Below the pieces are notes generated by a model that was given only the letters and a program-made list of their open reading frames with translations, was not told the origin of the DNA and made no database searches. From an uncultured Prochlorococcus sp. (lineage in GTDB: Bacteria > Cyanobacteriota > Cyanobacteriia > PCC-6307 > Cyanobiaceae): DNA of 64,000 nt. The stretch is taken from positions 1 through 64,000 of the forward strand of contig CACAXS010000002.1 of the NCBI GenBank assembly GCA_902536545.1. The letters run 5' to 3'. The position numbers and the translations under genes are program-made. Shown here piece after piece: positions 17,128-27,364 of this stretch. Every line of letters starts with the position of its first letter. Position 1 is the stretch's first letter.

Positions 17128-19233
17128 TTACAAACCACTTACGAAATCAACCAATTTCCATGATTTATTAGAAAAACCAAAAATATATTTAACTTTAAGG
17201 GGAGTCAATGATGTTTCATTTATAAATTCTCCAGAATTATTTATAATTCTCTCAAGATAATTTAATTCAACTAAAACAACTATCCGAGATGAAGTTTGTG
17301 ATTCAAAATCAATCTTACGAATTTTGGAATTAATTTCTTTATAAATTCCCTTCTTGATATCGTTCTGTCTTTCTTCGATTGTTCGATCAATCAAACCTTT
17401 ACTAACAATCTTGGAAAGATTAATTTCACTCTTTCCCGCTAAGTAATTACTTTTACTTAGAAGCCATCCATTTATTAAATTCCTAATATCTTCCAAAGAA
17501 GGTGAAGGGGTATTAAGTTCTTTGAATTCATTAGAAATAATTGAAGTAGATTTCTCAGGAATAGTATTCAATTTGCTTGAAGGATTTTTTTTTATTTCTT
17601 GATTAATATATTTCTCACCAACCTTTTGATTTTTATCTATTTCAATTAAAGATTTTTCAGCACTAGCTTCCTCCTGAATTGATTTTTTTAAATTATTTCT
17701 TAAAAATCCAATACCAATACCAAATGCAAATAAGATCAAAAACGCATAAATATAAATTAAATAAGGTGACCGATTAATAATCTCTTTATCCTTCAAAAAT
17801 TCCCCAAAACTAAACTTTAATTCAGCAATTTTTTCAATTAAAAAATTATAAAACTCTATTGGTTTTTTCTTAAAGTATTCCTCATTGAAATCGTTTTCTT
17901 TGATCTCAACCTTTTCATAATCTCGTTTTATACCACCAGGCCAAGGTAATTTCCTTTCATAAATATTGCCCAATAAATCATCAGAGTCTTCAGTCGTTTT
18001 TGTGGAGGATTCCTTCTCAATCTGTTGGATCTGAAGATTTGACCTATTTGCAATTTTATTTGATTTCTTTTCTAATTTTTCAATAAATTCTTGAATTTCC
18101 CTATCTTCAAACCAAGAAACTAAATCAACCTCTTTTGATTCAATGTCTCTATACCCAACTAAAACATCATTCTCTAACCAATTTTTACAGAAAATACATA
18201 TCGCTTCTAACTTATTTCCAGGATAACTATTAAGCCAATCTCGTAAATTTTCATCAGAACTACTTGAAAACCTTGCTGAGGCCTGATCAATATCAGCTAG
18301 AAGCAAATCTAAACAACCAATTAGAGGCATTGAATCAAGACCGGATAAATTTAGTTTCTTTAAAATTCTCCTCGCTTCAAATAATTTTTCTGGCTTTCTT
18401 CTTGAGAAACCAATAGCCGTTAAGGATAGAAAAGCTAAAAATCCTGCTTCTAATGATCCTCTTTTTTGTAAATCAAGAAACAAATCAATCTGTTCTTGCA
18501 CAGTCAAAAATGGCTTAATTTGTTGAAAAAAAGCTTCAAACTCTTGCTGATTTAAATAATCATTATATTCAGATTTATTATTACCTTCTAAACCACCTCT
18601 TTTGATTATTAAATTTTCCAACATACTTAAGCCTTTTTTATGAGACTCTTGATCATTTAGATCCCTACTAAGTAGATCTAGGATTCTGTAAGGAAGCAAA
18701 GCAACCAAGTCTTCTTCAAGTTCTTTTCTTATGTCTCCAAGCTTTCCCATTCTTTGTAAAAGTTGTATACCTTCATGTAAAAAGTCTGCCGCGATTGAAT
18801 AAGATCTAAGCTGTTGTTCTTGAATTGCAGAATCTCTAGCTGTTAAAGCAGCCAATAATGTTAAATCAGCTTCTCTACTACTTCCTAAAGCTGGAGTTTG
18901 TGGGGGCTGCAATGCTTTTCTCGTGATTTTAAACGCTTCTTTTGGTGAACCCGATTCCCAAAGAAGTATTAATCCTGCTACTTCTCTATTTGAGGAAAAA
19001 TCCAATCCAGAATTCCCATTTAATAACAAATTTTCATACTCTCTTCTGCTTTCTGGATCTGTAAGAAGATCGGCAGTGAGGCGGAGTAACTCAGATCTTT
19101 GAGTTAAAACTTCATAAGTAAAACCTTCATTAGGTGTTTTATCTAACCGCAATTGGAACGCTCTTAATATTTCCTCAGAAGTTGCAGAGGGGCTTACGCC
19201 AATTAAACGAAAATGGTCTAAAGGAAGTTCCAA
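17128..19233 (-). CDS. ftn2: ARC6/Ftn2 (ZipN) cell-division protein
   Basis: Cyanobacterial ancestor of plastid ARC6, an inner-membrane protein that anchors FtsZ filaments to the membrane. Visible: a J-like N-terminal domain (LDHFRLIGVSPSATSEEILRAF), a long helical region with DUF4101-like features, one transmembrane segment near residue 505 (YLIYIYAFLILFAFGIGIGF), and a C-terminal domain of about 110 residues with ARC6-type IMS character (LINGWLLSKSNYLAGK, ending FSNKSWKLVDFVSGL). The 701-residue length is typical. ftsZ and ftsQ lie elsewhere in the window. Its partner in the Z-ring is inferred from the family. Confidence 0.9.
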   Translation of the reverse strand: MELPLDHFRLIGVSPSATSEEILRAFQLRLDKTPNEGFTYEVLTQRSELLRLTADLLTDPESRREYENLLLNGNSGLDFSSNREVAGLILLWESGSPKEAFKITRKALQPPQTPALGSSREADLTLLAALTARDSAIQEQQLRSYSIAADFLHEGIQLLQRMGKLGDIRKELEEDLVALLPYRILDLLSRDLNDQESHKKGLSMLENLIIKRGGLEGNNKSEYNDYLNQQEFEAFFQQIKPFLTVQEQIDLFLDLQKRGSLEAGFLAFLSLTAIGFSRRKPEKLFEARRILKKLNLSGLDSMPLIGCLDLLLADIDQASARFSSSSDENLRDWLNSYPGNKLEAICIFCKNWLENDVLVGYRDIESKEVDLVSWFEDREIQEFIEKLEKKSNKIANRSNLQIQQIEKESSTKTTEDSDDLLGNIYERKLPWPGGIKRDYEKVEIKENDFNEEYFKKKPIEFYNFLIEKIAELKFSFGEFLKDKEIINRSPYLIYIYAFLILFAFGIGIGFLRNNLKKSIQEEASAEKSLIEIDKNQKVGEKYINQEIKKNPSSKLNTIPEKSTSIISNEFKELNTPSPSLEDIRNLINGWLLSKSNYLAGKSEINLSKIVSKGLIDRTIEERQNDIKKGIYKEINSKIRKIDFESQTSSRIVVLVELNYLERIINNSGEFINETSLTPLKVKYIFGFSNKSWKLVDFVSGL

Positions 19234-19346
19234 ACAAATATCCTATTGAAAATTCTTAGACAAATTTTATCAAGTTAAAAATTTTTTTCACAAGGTCTTA
19301 CAGAGTTATTAAAAAAAATCATGAAAATCGACCTTCACGGCTTAGA

Positions 19347-20420
19347 ATGTTAACAAATCAAAACTTCGTTAAGGTATTTTTCTTGGAAACACACGTAGAG
19401 AGAATCTCAAATCTTCAAGACATAAAAAAAGCCGAATTAGATCGAGAAACAGGATTATTTCTCTATGAAGACATGACGCTTGGTCGTAGATTTGAAGATA
19501 AGTGTGCAGAAATGTATTACAGGGGAAAAATGTTTGGTTTCGTTCATTTATATAACGGTCAAGAAGCTATAAGCACGGGAGTAATTGGCGCCATGAGAAA
19601 GAAACATGATTGGTTTTGTAGTACTTATCGCGATCATGTTCATGCACTAAGTGCGGGGGTTCCCTCATTTGAAGTAATGAGTGAACTTTTTGGTAAAGCT
19701 ACTGGTTGTAGCAAAGGCCGAGGTGGATCCATGCACTTATTTTCAAGAGAGCATCACTTACTTGGCGGATATGCATTTATTGGAGAGGGAATTCCAGTTG
19801 CCTTAGGAGCAGCTTTTTCAAGTAAATACAAAAGAGATGTTGCTGGTAATAGTAATAGTGATGCTGTAACTGCAGCATTCTTTGGGGATGGGACTTGCAA
19901 TAATGGGCAATTTTTTGAATGTTTAAATATGGCCCAGTTATGGAAATTACCAATAATTTTTGTTGTTGAAAATAATAAATGGGCTATTGGTATGGCTCAC
20001 GATAGAGCTACTAGTAATCCTGAAATCTGGAGAAAAGCGTCTGCTTTTGGTATGCACGGCGAGGAAGTTGATGGAATGGATGTATTAGCAGTTAGAGGAG
20101 CAGCACAAAGAGCAATTGAGCGCGCTAGAGCAGGAGAAGGTCCCACACTTTTAGAATGTTTGACTTATAGATACAGAGGACATTCTCTTGCAGATCCTGA
20201 TGAATTAAGGTCTGAAAAAGAAAAGGAGTTTTGGGGGAAAAGAGATCCTATTAAGAAATTAGCCAACGAAATTATTGATGGTAAATTCGCAACGGAAGAA
20301 GAATTAAAAATTATTGAAAAGAAAATTGATGCAGAGATATCAGAGTCAGTTAAAAATGCAATTGAAGCTCCCGAACCCCCTTCAGAAGAATTAACCAAAT
20401 ATATTTGGGCAGAAGATTAG
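19347..20420 (+). CDS. pdhA: pyruvate dehydrogenase E1 alpha subunit
   Basis: Decarboxylates pyruvate with thiamine diphosphate in the pyruvate dehydrogenase complex. Signature elements: [19 protein letters not shown] near residue 72, [28 protein letters not shown], the ThDP motif [20 protein letters not shown], and [14 protein letters not shown] phosphorylation-loop-like region. Length 357. The ATG at 19347 gives an N-terminus that continues into [14 protein letters not shown], but a TTG at residue 13 (LETHVER) is another possible start. The E1 beta, E2 genes are elsewhere; the E3 gene (lpd) is at 28950. Ends one base before the convergent sigma-factor stop. Confidence 0.95.
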   Translation: MLTNQNFVKVFFLETHVERISNLQDIKKAELDRETGLFLYEDMTLGRRFEDKCAEMYYRGKMFGFVHLYNGQEAISTGVIGAMRKKHDWFCSTYRDHVHALSAGVPSFEVMSELFGKATGCSKGRGGSMHLFSREHHLLGGYAFIGEGIPVALGAAFSSKYKRDVAGNSNSDAVTAAFFGDGTCNNGQFFECLNMAQLWKLPIIFVVENNKWAIGMAHDRATSNPEIWRKASAFGMHGEEVDGMDVLAVRGAAQRAIERARAGEGPTLLECLTYRYRGHSLADPDELRSEKEKEFWGKRDPIKKLANEIIDGKFATEEELKIIEKKIDAEISESVKNAIEAPEPPSEELTKYIWAED

Positions 20421-20421
20421 A

Positions 20422-21363
20422 TTAAATACTGCTAGGTAATTTTCTGGTTAAATTCCTTAATTTTCTAAGTGCCTTAAGTTCAACTTGTCTTACTCTTTCT
20501 CTAGAAACTTCTAGTAATCTTCCAATCTCTGCAAGCGTATGTCTTTCATTTGCATCAAGTCCAAACCTTAGTTTGAGAACATGTTGTTCTTGCTCGCTTA
20601 AATGACTTAACCACTTACCAAGTTGCTCTTGATGCATTTTCTGTTCAACTTGATCTAAAGGCTCTTCGTTATTACTATCGGCAATTAAATCACCTAAAAA
20701 GCTCCTGCCATCATCACCATTTACTGGAGCATCTAAACTACTTGTCGATAAAGCTTGTCTTAAAACAGAATCCAATTCATCAACATCAATTTCCATTGCC
20801 TCTGCAATTTCAATTCTGCTTGGCATAGCACCAAGCTTATGAGCCAAATCTCTACTAACTTTTCTAATGGAAGCTAATCTTTCACTTAAGTGAACAGGTA
20901 AACGGATTGTTCTTGATTGACAGGCAATTGCTCTTGTCATACTCTGCCTAATCCACCAAAAGGCATAAGTAGAAAACTTATATCCTCTTGTAGGATCAAA
21001 TTTTTCAACAGCCCTCTCCAACCCAAGAGAACCTTCTTGTACTAAATCAAGTAATTCCAAACCTTTACCTTGATATTTTTTTGCCACACTGACAACTAAT
21101 CTTAAATTAGCTTTCATCATTCTTTCTTTAGCTCTTCGACCAATTTTTATAGTTCTTTTTTGCTGAGTTGTAAAATCATTAACCTTTTCATTTAATTGTC
21201 CATCTTCTGTAAGAATCATCATTTTTTGGACTTGATTACCCAATTCAATCTCTTCAGAAGGTGTTAATAAGGGAACTCTACCAATATTTTGCAAGTACCA
21301 ACTAATTGGATCATTACTTCTCCTTTTAGGTTGTTCTGATTGTGTTGGTATTGATGAGACCAT
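20422..21363 (-). CDS. group 2 sigma-70 factor (RpoD-like)
   Basis: RNA polymerase sigma factor of the group 2 type used by cyanobacteria alongside the principal factor. Region 1.2 appears as DPISWYLQNIGRVPLLTPSEE, regions 2.1-2.4 as ANLRLVVSVAKKYQGKGLELLDLVQEG through FSTYAFWWIRQSMTRAIACQ, region 3 around residue 190, and region 4 helix-turn-helix as RHTLAEIGRLLEVSRERVRQVE. It lacks the region 1.1 of the principal sigma, so it is probably dispensable for basal transcription and used under stress or diel control. Which of the numbered alternative factors it is could not be decided. Confidence 0.92.
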   Translation of the reverse strand: MVSSIPTQSEQPKRRSNDPISWYLQNIGRVPLLTPSEEIELGNQVQKMMILTEDGQLNEKVNDFTTQQKRTIKIGRRAKERMMKANLRLVVSVAKKYQGKGLELLDLVQEGSLGLERAVEKFDPTRGYKFSTYAFWWIRQSMTRAIACQSRTIRLPVHLSERLASIRKVSRDLAHKLGAMPSRIEIAEAMEIDVDELDSVLRQALSTSSLDAPVNGDDGRSFLGDLIADSNNEEPLDQVEQKMHQEQLGKWLSHLSEQEQHVLKLRFGLDANERHTLAEIGRLLEVSRERVRQVELKALRKLRNLTRKLPSSI

Positions 21364-21503
21364 TATTTTGATCTAATTAGGTAGTAAAACTCTCCTATAT
21401 ATTTAGGGAAATAGCCAAATATTTAATGCGCGCTTCAGATTTCAAGTAATATTTGTACACTTATGTGTTTAAAACTATAAATAACTCCCTTAAATTGTTT
21501 CTT

Positions 21504-23069
21504 TCAAGATATTTGTCTCGTTTTTATATTTCTCATTAATTTTGTCAGTTCGTCACCAATAGCAGAAGCATTTGACCCACTTTTGCACTTCGATGCAGCA
21601 AATGAATGCAAAAGTACATATTTAGCAAAAAAATCTGTTGATATATTTCTGCACAAGGTTAAATCAATCGCAGAACTACCAGCTACAAAACCAGATAAAA
21701 GATCACCCAATCCAGCTCGAGCTGTCTGAGAATCGGTTCCAAAAAGTTGCCATACTTTTTTATTGTCAGCAACAATACTATTTGCTCCTTTTAACAAAAT
21801 ACTGATATTAAATTCTTTTGCCGCATTACGAGCAAGCTCAACATTGGTCTTAGATTTGATATTAGGAAATAATCTTCCAAATTCTTTGCTATGTGGTGTA
21901 ATCCATGTCTTAAATTTTCTCTCTAAAAAGAAATTTGCCCCCAACCTGGATTCCGAAATTCTATTAAGTGCATCTGCATCCAATATCAATAATCCTCCAT
22001 AACTCATAAGAAAGTCTTTTGATTTTTGCCAATCTTCATAATCAATTCCTATTCCAGGGCCGACAGCTATTGAATCAAATGCACTTAAATCAATATTTTT
22101 TAATGCACTAAATAAAGATGCATTTCCATTTTGGTTAGATTGCATAGTTTGTTTTAAAACTATTTCAGGAGCAACTTGCCAAATAGATTCAGCAACTATC
22201 CTAGGCAGGACAGCAGAGATAAAGCCTGCTCCACTTGAAATGGCCCCTTTTAGTGCTAAATATGCAGCACCAGGATATTTTTCACTTCCGGCTATTAATA
22301 ATGTTCTACCTCTTTTGTATTTGTTGGAATTTCTTGGTAAAGAAGGTAAATCAATATTTTTTATATCTTTGTAAGTAACCTTAAAAATCTTTTTATCAAC
22401 TTTGAATAGTTTACTAATAGGTATCCCAACATCTATGTGGTGCAATTCTCCAATAAAAGGTAAAGCAGAATCTTGGGTCAACCCAATCTTATGAAGACCA
22501 ATGACCAAGGTATAGTCTGCCTTTACTGCGTTATCCAAAAAAGGCTCTCCTTTATCAGGACATAATCCTGTTGGAATATCAATACTTATTACCTTTCCAG
22601 ATTTTTTATGAAATTTTTGATTAAATAGTTTTATTAATTTATTATCAACTTTTCTTGTTTGATTATTTCCAAAAACTGCATCAATCCAAAGCTCTTTCCC
22701 GCTTGCAACAGGGGGCTCTACTAATTTTGTGACACCAATAGATGTAAGATAATTAAGGTGGTTATTAGTTAATGTTTTTTTTATCGGTAATGGACACCAT
22801 ACCTGGACATAAAAACCTTTCAAAAAAAGCTCTCTAGCTATTACGGCTCCATCACCACCATTATGCCCAGGACCTATAAAAACAGTTATTCCATGCTTGA
22901 GAAGAGGTTTCTTTTTTAAGAGCCATCTACTAATTTGGATACCAGCTTTTTCCATCAATGCTTCTTGTGGCATTCCATCAGAAAACATTTCTTTCTCTAA
23001 TATCAACATTTGCTTTGAATCAACAATTAAATGTTCAGAGTCAATTGTTGGCCATACAATTTCGTTCAT
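21504..23069 (-). CDS. nnr: bifunctional NAD(P)H-hydrate epimerase / dehydratase
   Basis: Repairs damaged NADH and NADPH hydrates. The 521-residue protein is the fused form: the N-terminal epimerase domain (about 1-230) has MPQEALMEKAGIQISRWL and VFIGPGHNGGDGAVIARELF, and the C-terminal ribokinase-like dehydratase domain (from about 235) has RNSNKYKRGRTLLIAGSEKYPGAA, WITPHSKEFGRLFP and ARAGLGDLLSGFVAG as the catalytic-aspartate motif. The motif is AGLGDLLSG instead of the common GTGDVLAG but keeps the aspartate. It is divergent from mnmA with 46 bases between starts. Confidence 0.92.
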   Translation of the reverse strand: MNEIVWPTIDSEHLIVDSKQMLILEKEMFSDGMPQEALMEKAGIQISRWLLKKKPLLKHGITVFIGPGHNGGDGAVIARELFLKGFYVQVWCPLPIKKTLTNNHLNYLTSIGVTKLVEPPVASGKELWIDAVFGNNQTRKVDNKLIKLFNQKFHKKSGKVISIDIPTGLCPDKGEPFLDNAVKADYTLVIGLHKIGLTQDSALPFIGELHHIDVGIPISKLFKVDKKIFKVTYKDIKNIDLPSLPRNSNKYKRGRTLLIAGSEKYPGAAYLALKGAISSGAGFISAVLPRIVAESIWQVAPEIVLKQTMQSNQNGNASLFSALKNIDLSAFDSIAVGPGIGIDYEDWQKSKDFLMSYGGLLILDADALNRISESRLGANFFLERKFKTWITPHSKEFGRLFPNIKSKTNVELARNAAKEFNISILLKGANSIVADNKKVWQLFGTDSQTARAGLGDLLSGFVAGSSAIDLTLCRNISTDFFAKYVLLHSFAASKCKSGSNASAIGDELTKLMRNIKTRQIS

Positions 23070-23115
23070 AATGAGTACAAAGCAATTGAAGAACTGTTCA
23101 AAAATTTAAATTCCC

Positions 23116-24273
23116 ATGTTAAAAACACAAAAGGATAAAAAATTAGAGAACTTTTTTTCTTCTAATAATAAAACTAAAAAGAAGAAAAATATTATTGTGG
23201 GTCTTTCTGGTGGTGTAGATAGTTCCCTTTCAGCTGCTCTTCTTGTAGAAAGAGGCTGGAATGTTGAGGGACTAACTCTATGGCTAATGAAAGGACAAGG
23301 CTCCTGTTGTTCTGAAGGATTAGTAGATGCTGCTGGCCTTTGTGAAGATTTGGGAATTAATCATAAAATAATAGACTCAAGAGGAATTTTCGAAAGAGAG
23401 GTAATCAAAAAAACTACTGAAAGCTATGAGAAAGGATTCACTCCACTTCCATGTTCGATGTGCAACAAGAATGTGAAGTTTGAAGAGATGCTTAACTACG
23501 CAATAAACAAAAAAGACTTTACTCATATTGCGACAGGACATTACGCAAGGATAAAAAAATCATCTTATGCTGAAACAATTGATTGCAAGAGCTTTATATT
23601 TAAGGACTTCCTTCTTCTCAGAGGTGCTGACGAAAACAAAGACCAAAGTTATTTTCTTTATTCTCTTTCACAAGAAGTCCTAAGCAGATTAGAATTTCCT
23701 CTTGGTGAAATGAACAAAGAAGAAACAAGAAAGGAAGCTCTAAGATTAGGCCTAAGAACTGCTCAAAAACCAGAAAGTCAAGATTTATGTTTAGTTGAGC
23801 ATTATGGATCAATGCAGAGATTTATAGACAAACACATTGAACCCAAAGAAGGAGACATTTTGCATGTAAATGGGAAAGTCCTTGGAACGCACAATGGTAT
23901 TCAGCACTTTACGGTAGGTCAAAGAAAAGGTTTGGGCATCGCTTGGCCGGAACCATTATATGTAAAGAGTTTAGACAGGATAAAAAACATAGTTTATGTA
24001 GCAGATAAAAGTGATCTATTTAGTAGTGAAGCAATAATTAGTAAGGTTAACTGGGTTTCAATCGAAGAACCTAAACAAGAGATAGGAGTAGAAGCACAAA
24101 TCAGATACAGAAGTCATCCAGTAAAAGGAACTTTAATACCTTTGAAAAATTTAGATAACCCAACTACAACATTTAAATTAATTTTTGAAGAAAGTCAAAG
24201 TTCGGTAACACCCGGACAAGCTGCAGTTTTTTATAAAGGAGAAATTTTATTAGGTGGCGGATTAATTAATTAA
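23116..24273 (+). CDS. mnmA: tRNA 2-thiouridylase MnmA
   Basis: Adds sulfur to uridine 34 of tRNAs for Lys, Glu and Gln. The PP-loop [20 protein letters not shown] is at about residue 29. The two catalytic cysteines are present in [11 protein letters not shown] and in [10 protein letters not shown]-terminal [12 protein letters not shown] and GGGLI complete the family pattern. Length 385 is normal; the first 25 residues ([20 protein letters not shown]) are a Lys-rich extension. The stop overlaps that of the convergent lnt by 8 bases. Confidence 0.95.
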   Translation: MLKTQKDKKLENFFSSNNKTKKKKNIIVGLSGGVDSSLSAALLVERGWNVEGLTLWLMKGQGSCCSEGLVDAAGLCEDLGINHKIIDSRGIFEREVIKKTTESYEKGFTPLPCSMCNKNVKFEEMLNYAINKKDFTHIATGHYARIKKSSYAETIDCKSFIFKDFLLLRGADENKDQSYFLYSLSQEVLSRLEFPLGEMNKEETRKEALRLGLRTAQKPESQDLCLVEHYGSMQRFIDKHIEPKEGDILHVNGKVLGTHNGIQHFTVGQRKGLGIAWPEPLYVKSLDRIKNIVYVADKSDLFSSEAIISKVNWVSIEEPKQEIGVEAQIRYRSHPVKGTLIPLKNLDNPTTTFKLIFEESQSSVTPGQAAVFYKGEILLGGGLIN

Positions 24274-25753
24274 TTTTCCAAAAGAAATTTAATCCCATAA
24301 AAAATATAAACAATAACAAAATAGGTTTATCTCCAAATTTTGTATAGAAGGACTTGTCGGATGAAAAATTAGGGAAAACTACTTTATTTTGCTCCACATT
24401 TAAATCTAGAAGTTGAATTATTTTCCCATCATCTTTAACTAAACCCGAAGGACCAGTGTTTGATACTAGTAGATTATCTTTTTTATTTTCAATACTTCTC
24501 AATCTTGCCAAAGACAGGAATTGTTTATATAGCTTAGTTGGATAGGGATCTAAATTTGCTGCAGTTATTATTAGTTTTGCGCCGCTATTAATAGCTTTTC
24601 TTATTTTCAATCCATCACTAATTTCATAACAAATAGCCACAGCTAGAGGTTGTGTAAATTTAGGATCAAAAAATCTTGAATCAGAGCCTGGTTGAATTCC
24701 TCCTACTGCAGATAATCCTCTTGAAAAACTATTTAGAAATCTAGGTATTTTTTCACCTAATGGAACAAGTCTATTTTTATCTATAAATGAGGAAAAAGAT
24801 TTATCTCCAATTTGAAATCCGAGTAAAGAACTTCTTAACTCATTATTAGAATTTCTAAAACCTCCCGCCAAAGTATTAACCTGAAAGCCTTTAGATAAAT
24901 AAAAATTATTATATAGAGTCCCTTCAGGAGCAACGAGAAGTTTTACTTGATTGGCTAAAGCATACTTTTGAGCCATGGATTGTTTTTCTTTAATAAATTC
25001 ATCATCTATTTTTAATTTTTCTCTTGTTGGAAGGTTGGTTTGCCAAATAGCCACAGGATATTCATAATTTCTTTTAATTGGCGTTGTTAAACCCCCAAAA
25101 AGATGTAAGAAAAAAATAATTAAAAGTCCGAAAGTAAAAATTTTTTTAAAATGAAGTTTTCTTATCCATCTACCGTGACTAAAAAATATCCAAAATCCAA
25201 TCAATATTTGTAATACGCATAAACCACTTGCGCCAATCCATCTTGCCAAACCAGCAAGATAAATATCACCTGGAACAAGACTCTCGCCTAAACCTATCCA
25301 AAAAAAAGGTGTTTGAGAAAGTATCAATTCACCAATCCCCCAAGTCATAGATAAAAAAAATACTTTTACGAATAAAGGTAATATTTTCATTTTAAAAACA
25401 TCCTCTTTCCACAGAATAATTTCAACTAACAAACCCCATAAATAAACTAATAAACCACCCAGAAAAGCACAAAATAATAATATTGAAATGGTGATTATTA
25501 AACTTGCAAGCCATGAAAAGCCTAGCCATGTTAATGGATGAAGATCAACAAGCCAAGAATGACTTATCAAGATAAAGAAAAAACCCCAACAAAAATTTGC
25601 TATCCTTCTTTCACTTCCCTTCCATAAAATGAATAATGATATTGGCATAAAAATCAGCCAAAAATAGGTTGCAACAGAAATTCCTCCTAAGATGCCACCT
25701 AAACATGGGTAAAAATATTGTTTTAAACTTTTAACTTGAGTTGGGATTAACAA
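24266..25753 (-). CDS. lnt: apolipoprotein N-acyltransferase
   Basis: Adds the third acyl chain to lipoproteins at the outer face of the inner membrane. About seven membrane segments occupy residues 1-220, followed by a nitrilase-like periplasmic domain whose catalytic triad is fully visible: E277 (LLVAPEGTL), K335 ([11 protein letters not shown]) and C375 ([10 protein letters not shown]). A last hydrophobic segment lies at the C-terminus. Length 495 is typical. It is a monocistronic minus-strand gene, divergent from the FKBP gene 85 bases away and convergent with mnmA. Confidence 0.93.
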   Translation of the reverse strand: MLIPTQVKSLKQYFYPCLGGILGGISVATYFWLIFMPISLFILWKGSERRIANFCWGFFFILISHSWLVDLHPLTWLGFSWLASLIITISILLFCAFLGGLLVYLWGLLVEIILWKEDVFKMKILPLFVKVFFLSMTWGIGELILSQTPFFWIGLGESLVPGDIYLAGLARWIGASGLCVLQILIGFWIFFSHGRWIRKLHFKKIFTFGLLIIFFLHLFGGLTTPIKRNYEYPVAIWQTNLPTREKLKIDDEFIKEKQSMAQKYALANQVKLLVAPEGTLYNNFYLSKGFQVNTLAGGFRNSNNELRSSLLGFQIGDKSFSSFIDKNRLVPLGEKIPRFLNSFSRGLSAVGGIQPGSDSRFFDPKFTQPLAVAICYEISDGLKIRKAINSGAKLIITAANLDPYPTKLYKQFLSLARLRSIENKKDNLLVSNTGPSGLVKDDGKIIQLLDLNVEQNKVVFPNFSSDKSFYTKFGDKPILLLFIFFMGLNFFWKIN

Positions 25754-25838
25754 TCTAAAATTTCAAATTAAATTTAAAATCACTCATTTATTGTAACTTT
25801 ATTCTGTAGTATTAGTTTTAGTAACTTTCAAAATCTAG

Positions 25839-26411
25839 GTGAAAGAAGTCTTTATCAGTTTTGCAGTTTTTGTTTTTTGTGTTTCATTAACTATTTTCAG
25901 TCAATTTAATTCACCTCAAGTTGTTAATGCTGCTGAATCAGAAAATCAATTAATTCAACAAAAGCCTCTTGCCAAATCATCAAATATTTCAAATATTAAT
26001 TTATTTGAACTAGATCCAACTGATCCAAATCCTATACTTTTCGCTATGACAGAAGAGACACCATCAGACAACAATTCAAGGACTACAGAAAGTGGTCTAA
26101 TTATTTTAGATATCGTAAATGGGGAAGGAGATGAAGCTAGTGCTGGGCAAACAGTTACTGTAAATTACACAGGAACTTTAGAAGACGGAACACAATTTGA
26201 TACCAGTATCGGAAGAGCTCCATTCAGCTTTCCCTTGGGAGCTGGACGAGTAATAAAAGGTTGGGATGAAGGTGTAGCAGGCATGAAAGTTGGAGGTAAA
26301 AGAAAATTGACAATACCTCCGGAACTTGGATACGGATCGAGAGGAGCAGGAAATGTAATACCTGCCAATGCGATTTTAATATTTGAAGTTGAATTATTAA
26401 AAGTCAATTAA
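25839..26411 (+). CDS. FKBP-type peptidyl-prolyl isomerase, exported
   Basis: Folding catalyst of the thylakoid lumen or periplasm. The GTG start at 25839 leads into a signal-peptide-like segment ([20 protein letters not shown]), a linker rich in Asn and Ser, and the FKBP domain at about residues 85-190 with [45 protein letters not shown] and [25 protein letters not shown]. Close to FkpA/Ytf-type domains. The GTG start codon is chosen because it precedes the signal peptide; the only upstream stretch is non-coding. Confidence 0.92.
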   Translation: MKEVFISFAVFVFCVSLTIFSQFNSPQVVNAAESENQLIQQKPLAKSSNISNINLFELDPTDPNPILFAMTEETPSDNNSRTTESGLIILDIVNGEGDEASAGQTVTVNYTGTLEDGTQFDTSIGRAPFSFPLGAGRVIKGWDEGVAGMKVGGKRKLTIPPELGYGSRGAGNVIPANAILIFEVELLKVN

Positions 26412-26489
26412 ATTAAGTAAGAAAAATATCTAAGACTTTTCAAATTAGTTAATATCCAAGTAGTATATGTACAACATCGAATATTTGAA

Positions 26490-26963
26490 ATGTTAATTAA
26501 ATTCATCAATTCTTTTCTAAATAAAAAATCCCCAATGACAGTCCATGCTCACTGTGACGGTCCTTGTGGTGTTTACGACCCAGCATCTACGAGAGTTGCA
26601 GCTGAAGCAGTTTTATCAATGACTAAAAAACTTATTGCATTAGAAGCTCCTTCCAGCACTGATTCAGCAGAATGGGCTACATACAGTAATACATTTTCTA
26701 GATATGTTGCAGTTAAAGAAGAGCAAGCAAAAGAAACAAAGAAAGAAATTCTAATTTTATGGACAGATTACTTTAAACCAGTTCACTTAGAAACTTATCC
26801 AGACTTACATGAAACCATTTGGAAGGCGGCCAAATTATGTAGTGCATGCAAAGTTAATATTGACTTAGCTCAAGCTGAAGAACTTATGAGTTATGTAGAA
26901 AAGCTTCATAGTATTTTCTGGGCTTCAAAAGGGAGATCAGACGCTTTTGTAAAAGCTAGTTAA
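26490..26963 (+). CDS. sodN: nickel superoxide dismutase
   Basis: Ni-dependent superoxide dismutase; the mature protein begins HCDGPCGVYDPA. Here those are H21, C22 and C26 of a 157-residue precursor, so a 20-residue propeptide (MLIKFINSFLNKKSPMTVHA) must be removed for the His-1 amine to bind nickel. Downstream residues (IALEAPSSTDSAEWATYSNT, WKAAKLCSACKVNID) match the four-helix-bundle fold. The next gene encodes the predicted maturation protease, and a nickel-permease-like gene faces it, giving a compact metal module. Marine picocyanobacteria use this enzyme in place of iron SOD. Confidence 0.96.
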   Translation: MLIKFINSFLNKKSPMTVHAHCDGPCGVYDPASTRVAAEAVLSMTKKLIALEAPSSTDSAEWATYSNTFSRYVAVKEEQAKETKKEILILWTDYFKPVHLETYPDLHETIWKAAKLCSACKVNIDLAQAEELMSYVEKLHSIFWASKGRSDAFVKAS

Positions 26964-27046
26964 TCAGAATTATTTTCAAAAGTTTTTTTGATTTTATTTT
27001 ATTTTTTTTAGGTTTAAGAAAAACTGCCATTATTAGTGGAGAATCG

Positions 27047-27364
27047 ATGTTACCTTACCTAAAAAAAGGTGACATTGTTTTTTTTAAAAAATATAAAAAG
27101 AATAAATCAATACTTAAAACTCGACAGATAGTTATTTTTGATCATCCATTTAAAAATAAAAACCTAATAAAAAGGATAAATTCAGTAAATCAAAATAATG
27201 TTGAGGTTATTGGCGACAATATTGAATTTAGCGAAGATAGTAATAAATTTGGATTAATAAATAACGAAAAAATAATTGGGATTGTCACCTCTAAATTACT
27301 TATTCCTGAATTAAAAATTTTTTTAATTAAAAAAAACAGAAGCACTTTTTTGAATCCAAAATAA
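27047..27364 (+). CDS. sodX: nickel-SOD maturation protease SodX, start unresolved
   Basis: Signal-peptidase-like S24/S26 protease thought to cleave the SodN propeptide. The first ATG in frame (27047) is the Met of the catalytic motif: upstream codons read RKTAIISGESM, so the nucleophilic Ser (codon 27044-27046) would be lost if translation began there. The general base lysine follows in KNLIKRINSV, and IGDNIEFSEDS matches the usual substrate loop. In-frame coding extends to a TAG at 26957-26959 with no ATG, GTG or TTG. A T8 run at 27002-27009 lies between a TTG at 26988 in another frame and this frame, so a missing T, slippage or an unusual start codon could explain it. 3' overlap with the facing gene is 42 bases. 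Confidence 0.85.
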   Translation: MLPYLKKGDIVFFKKYKKNKSILKTRQIVIFDHPFKNKNLIKRINSVNQNNVEVIGDNIEFSEDSNKFGLINNEKIIGIVTSKLLIPELKIFLIKKNRSTFLNPK

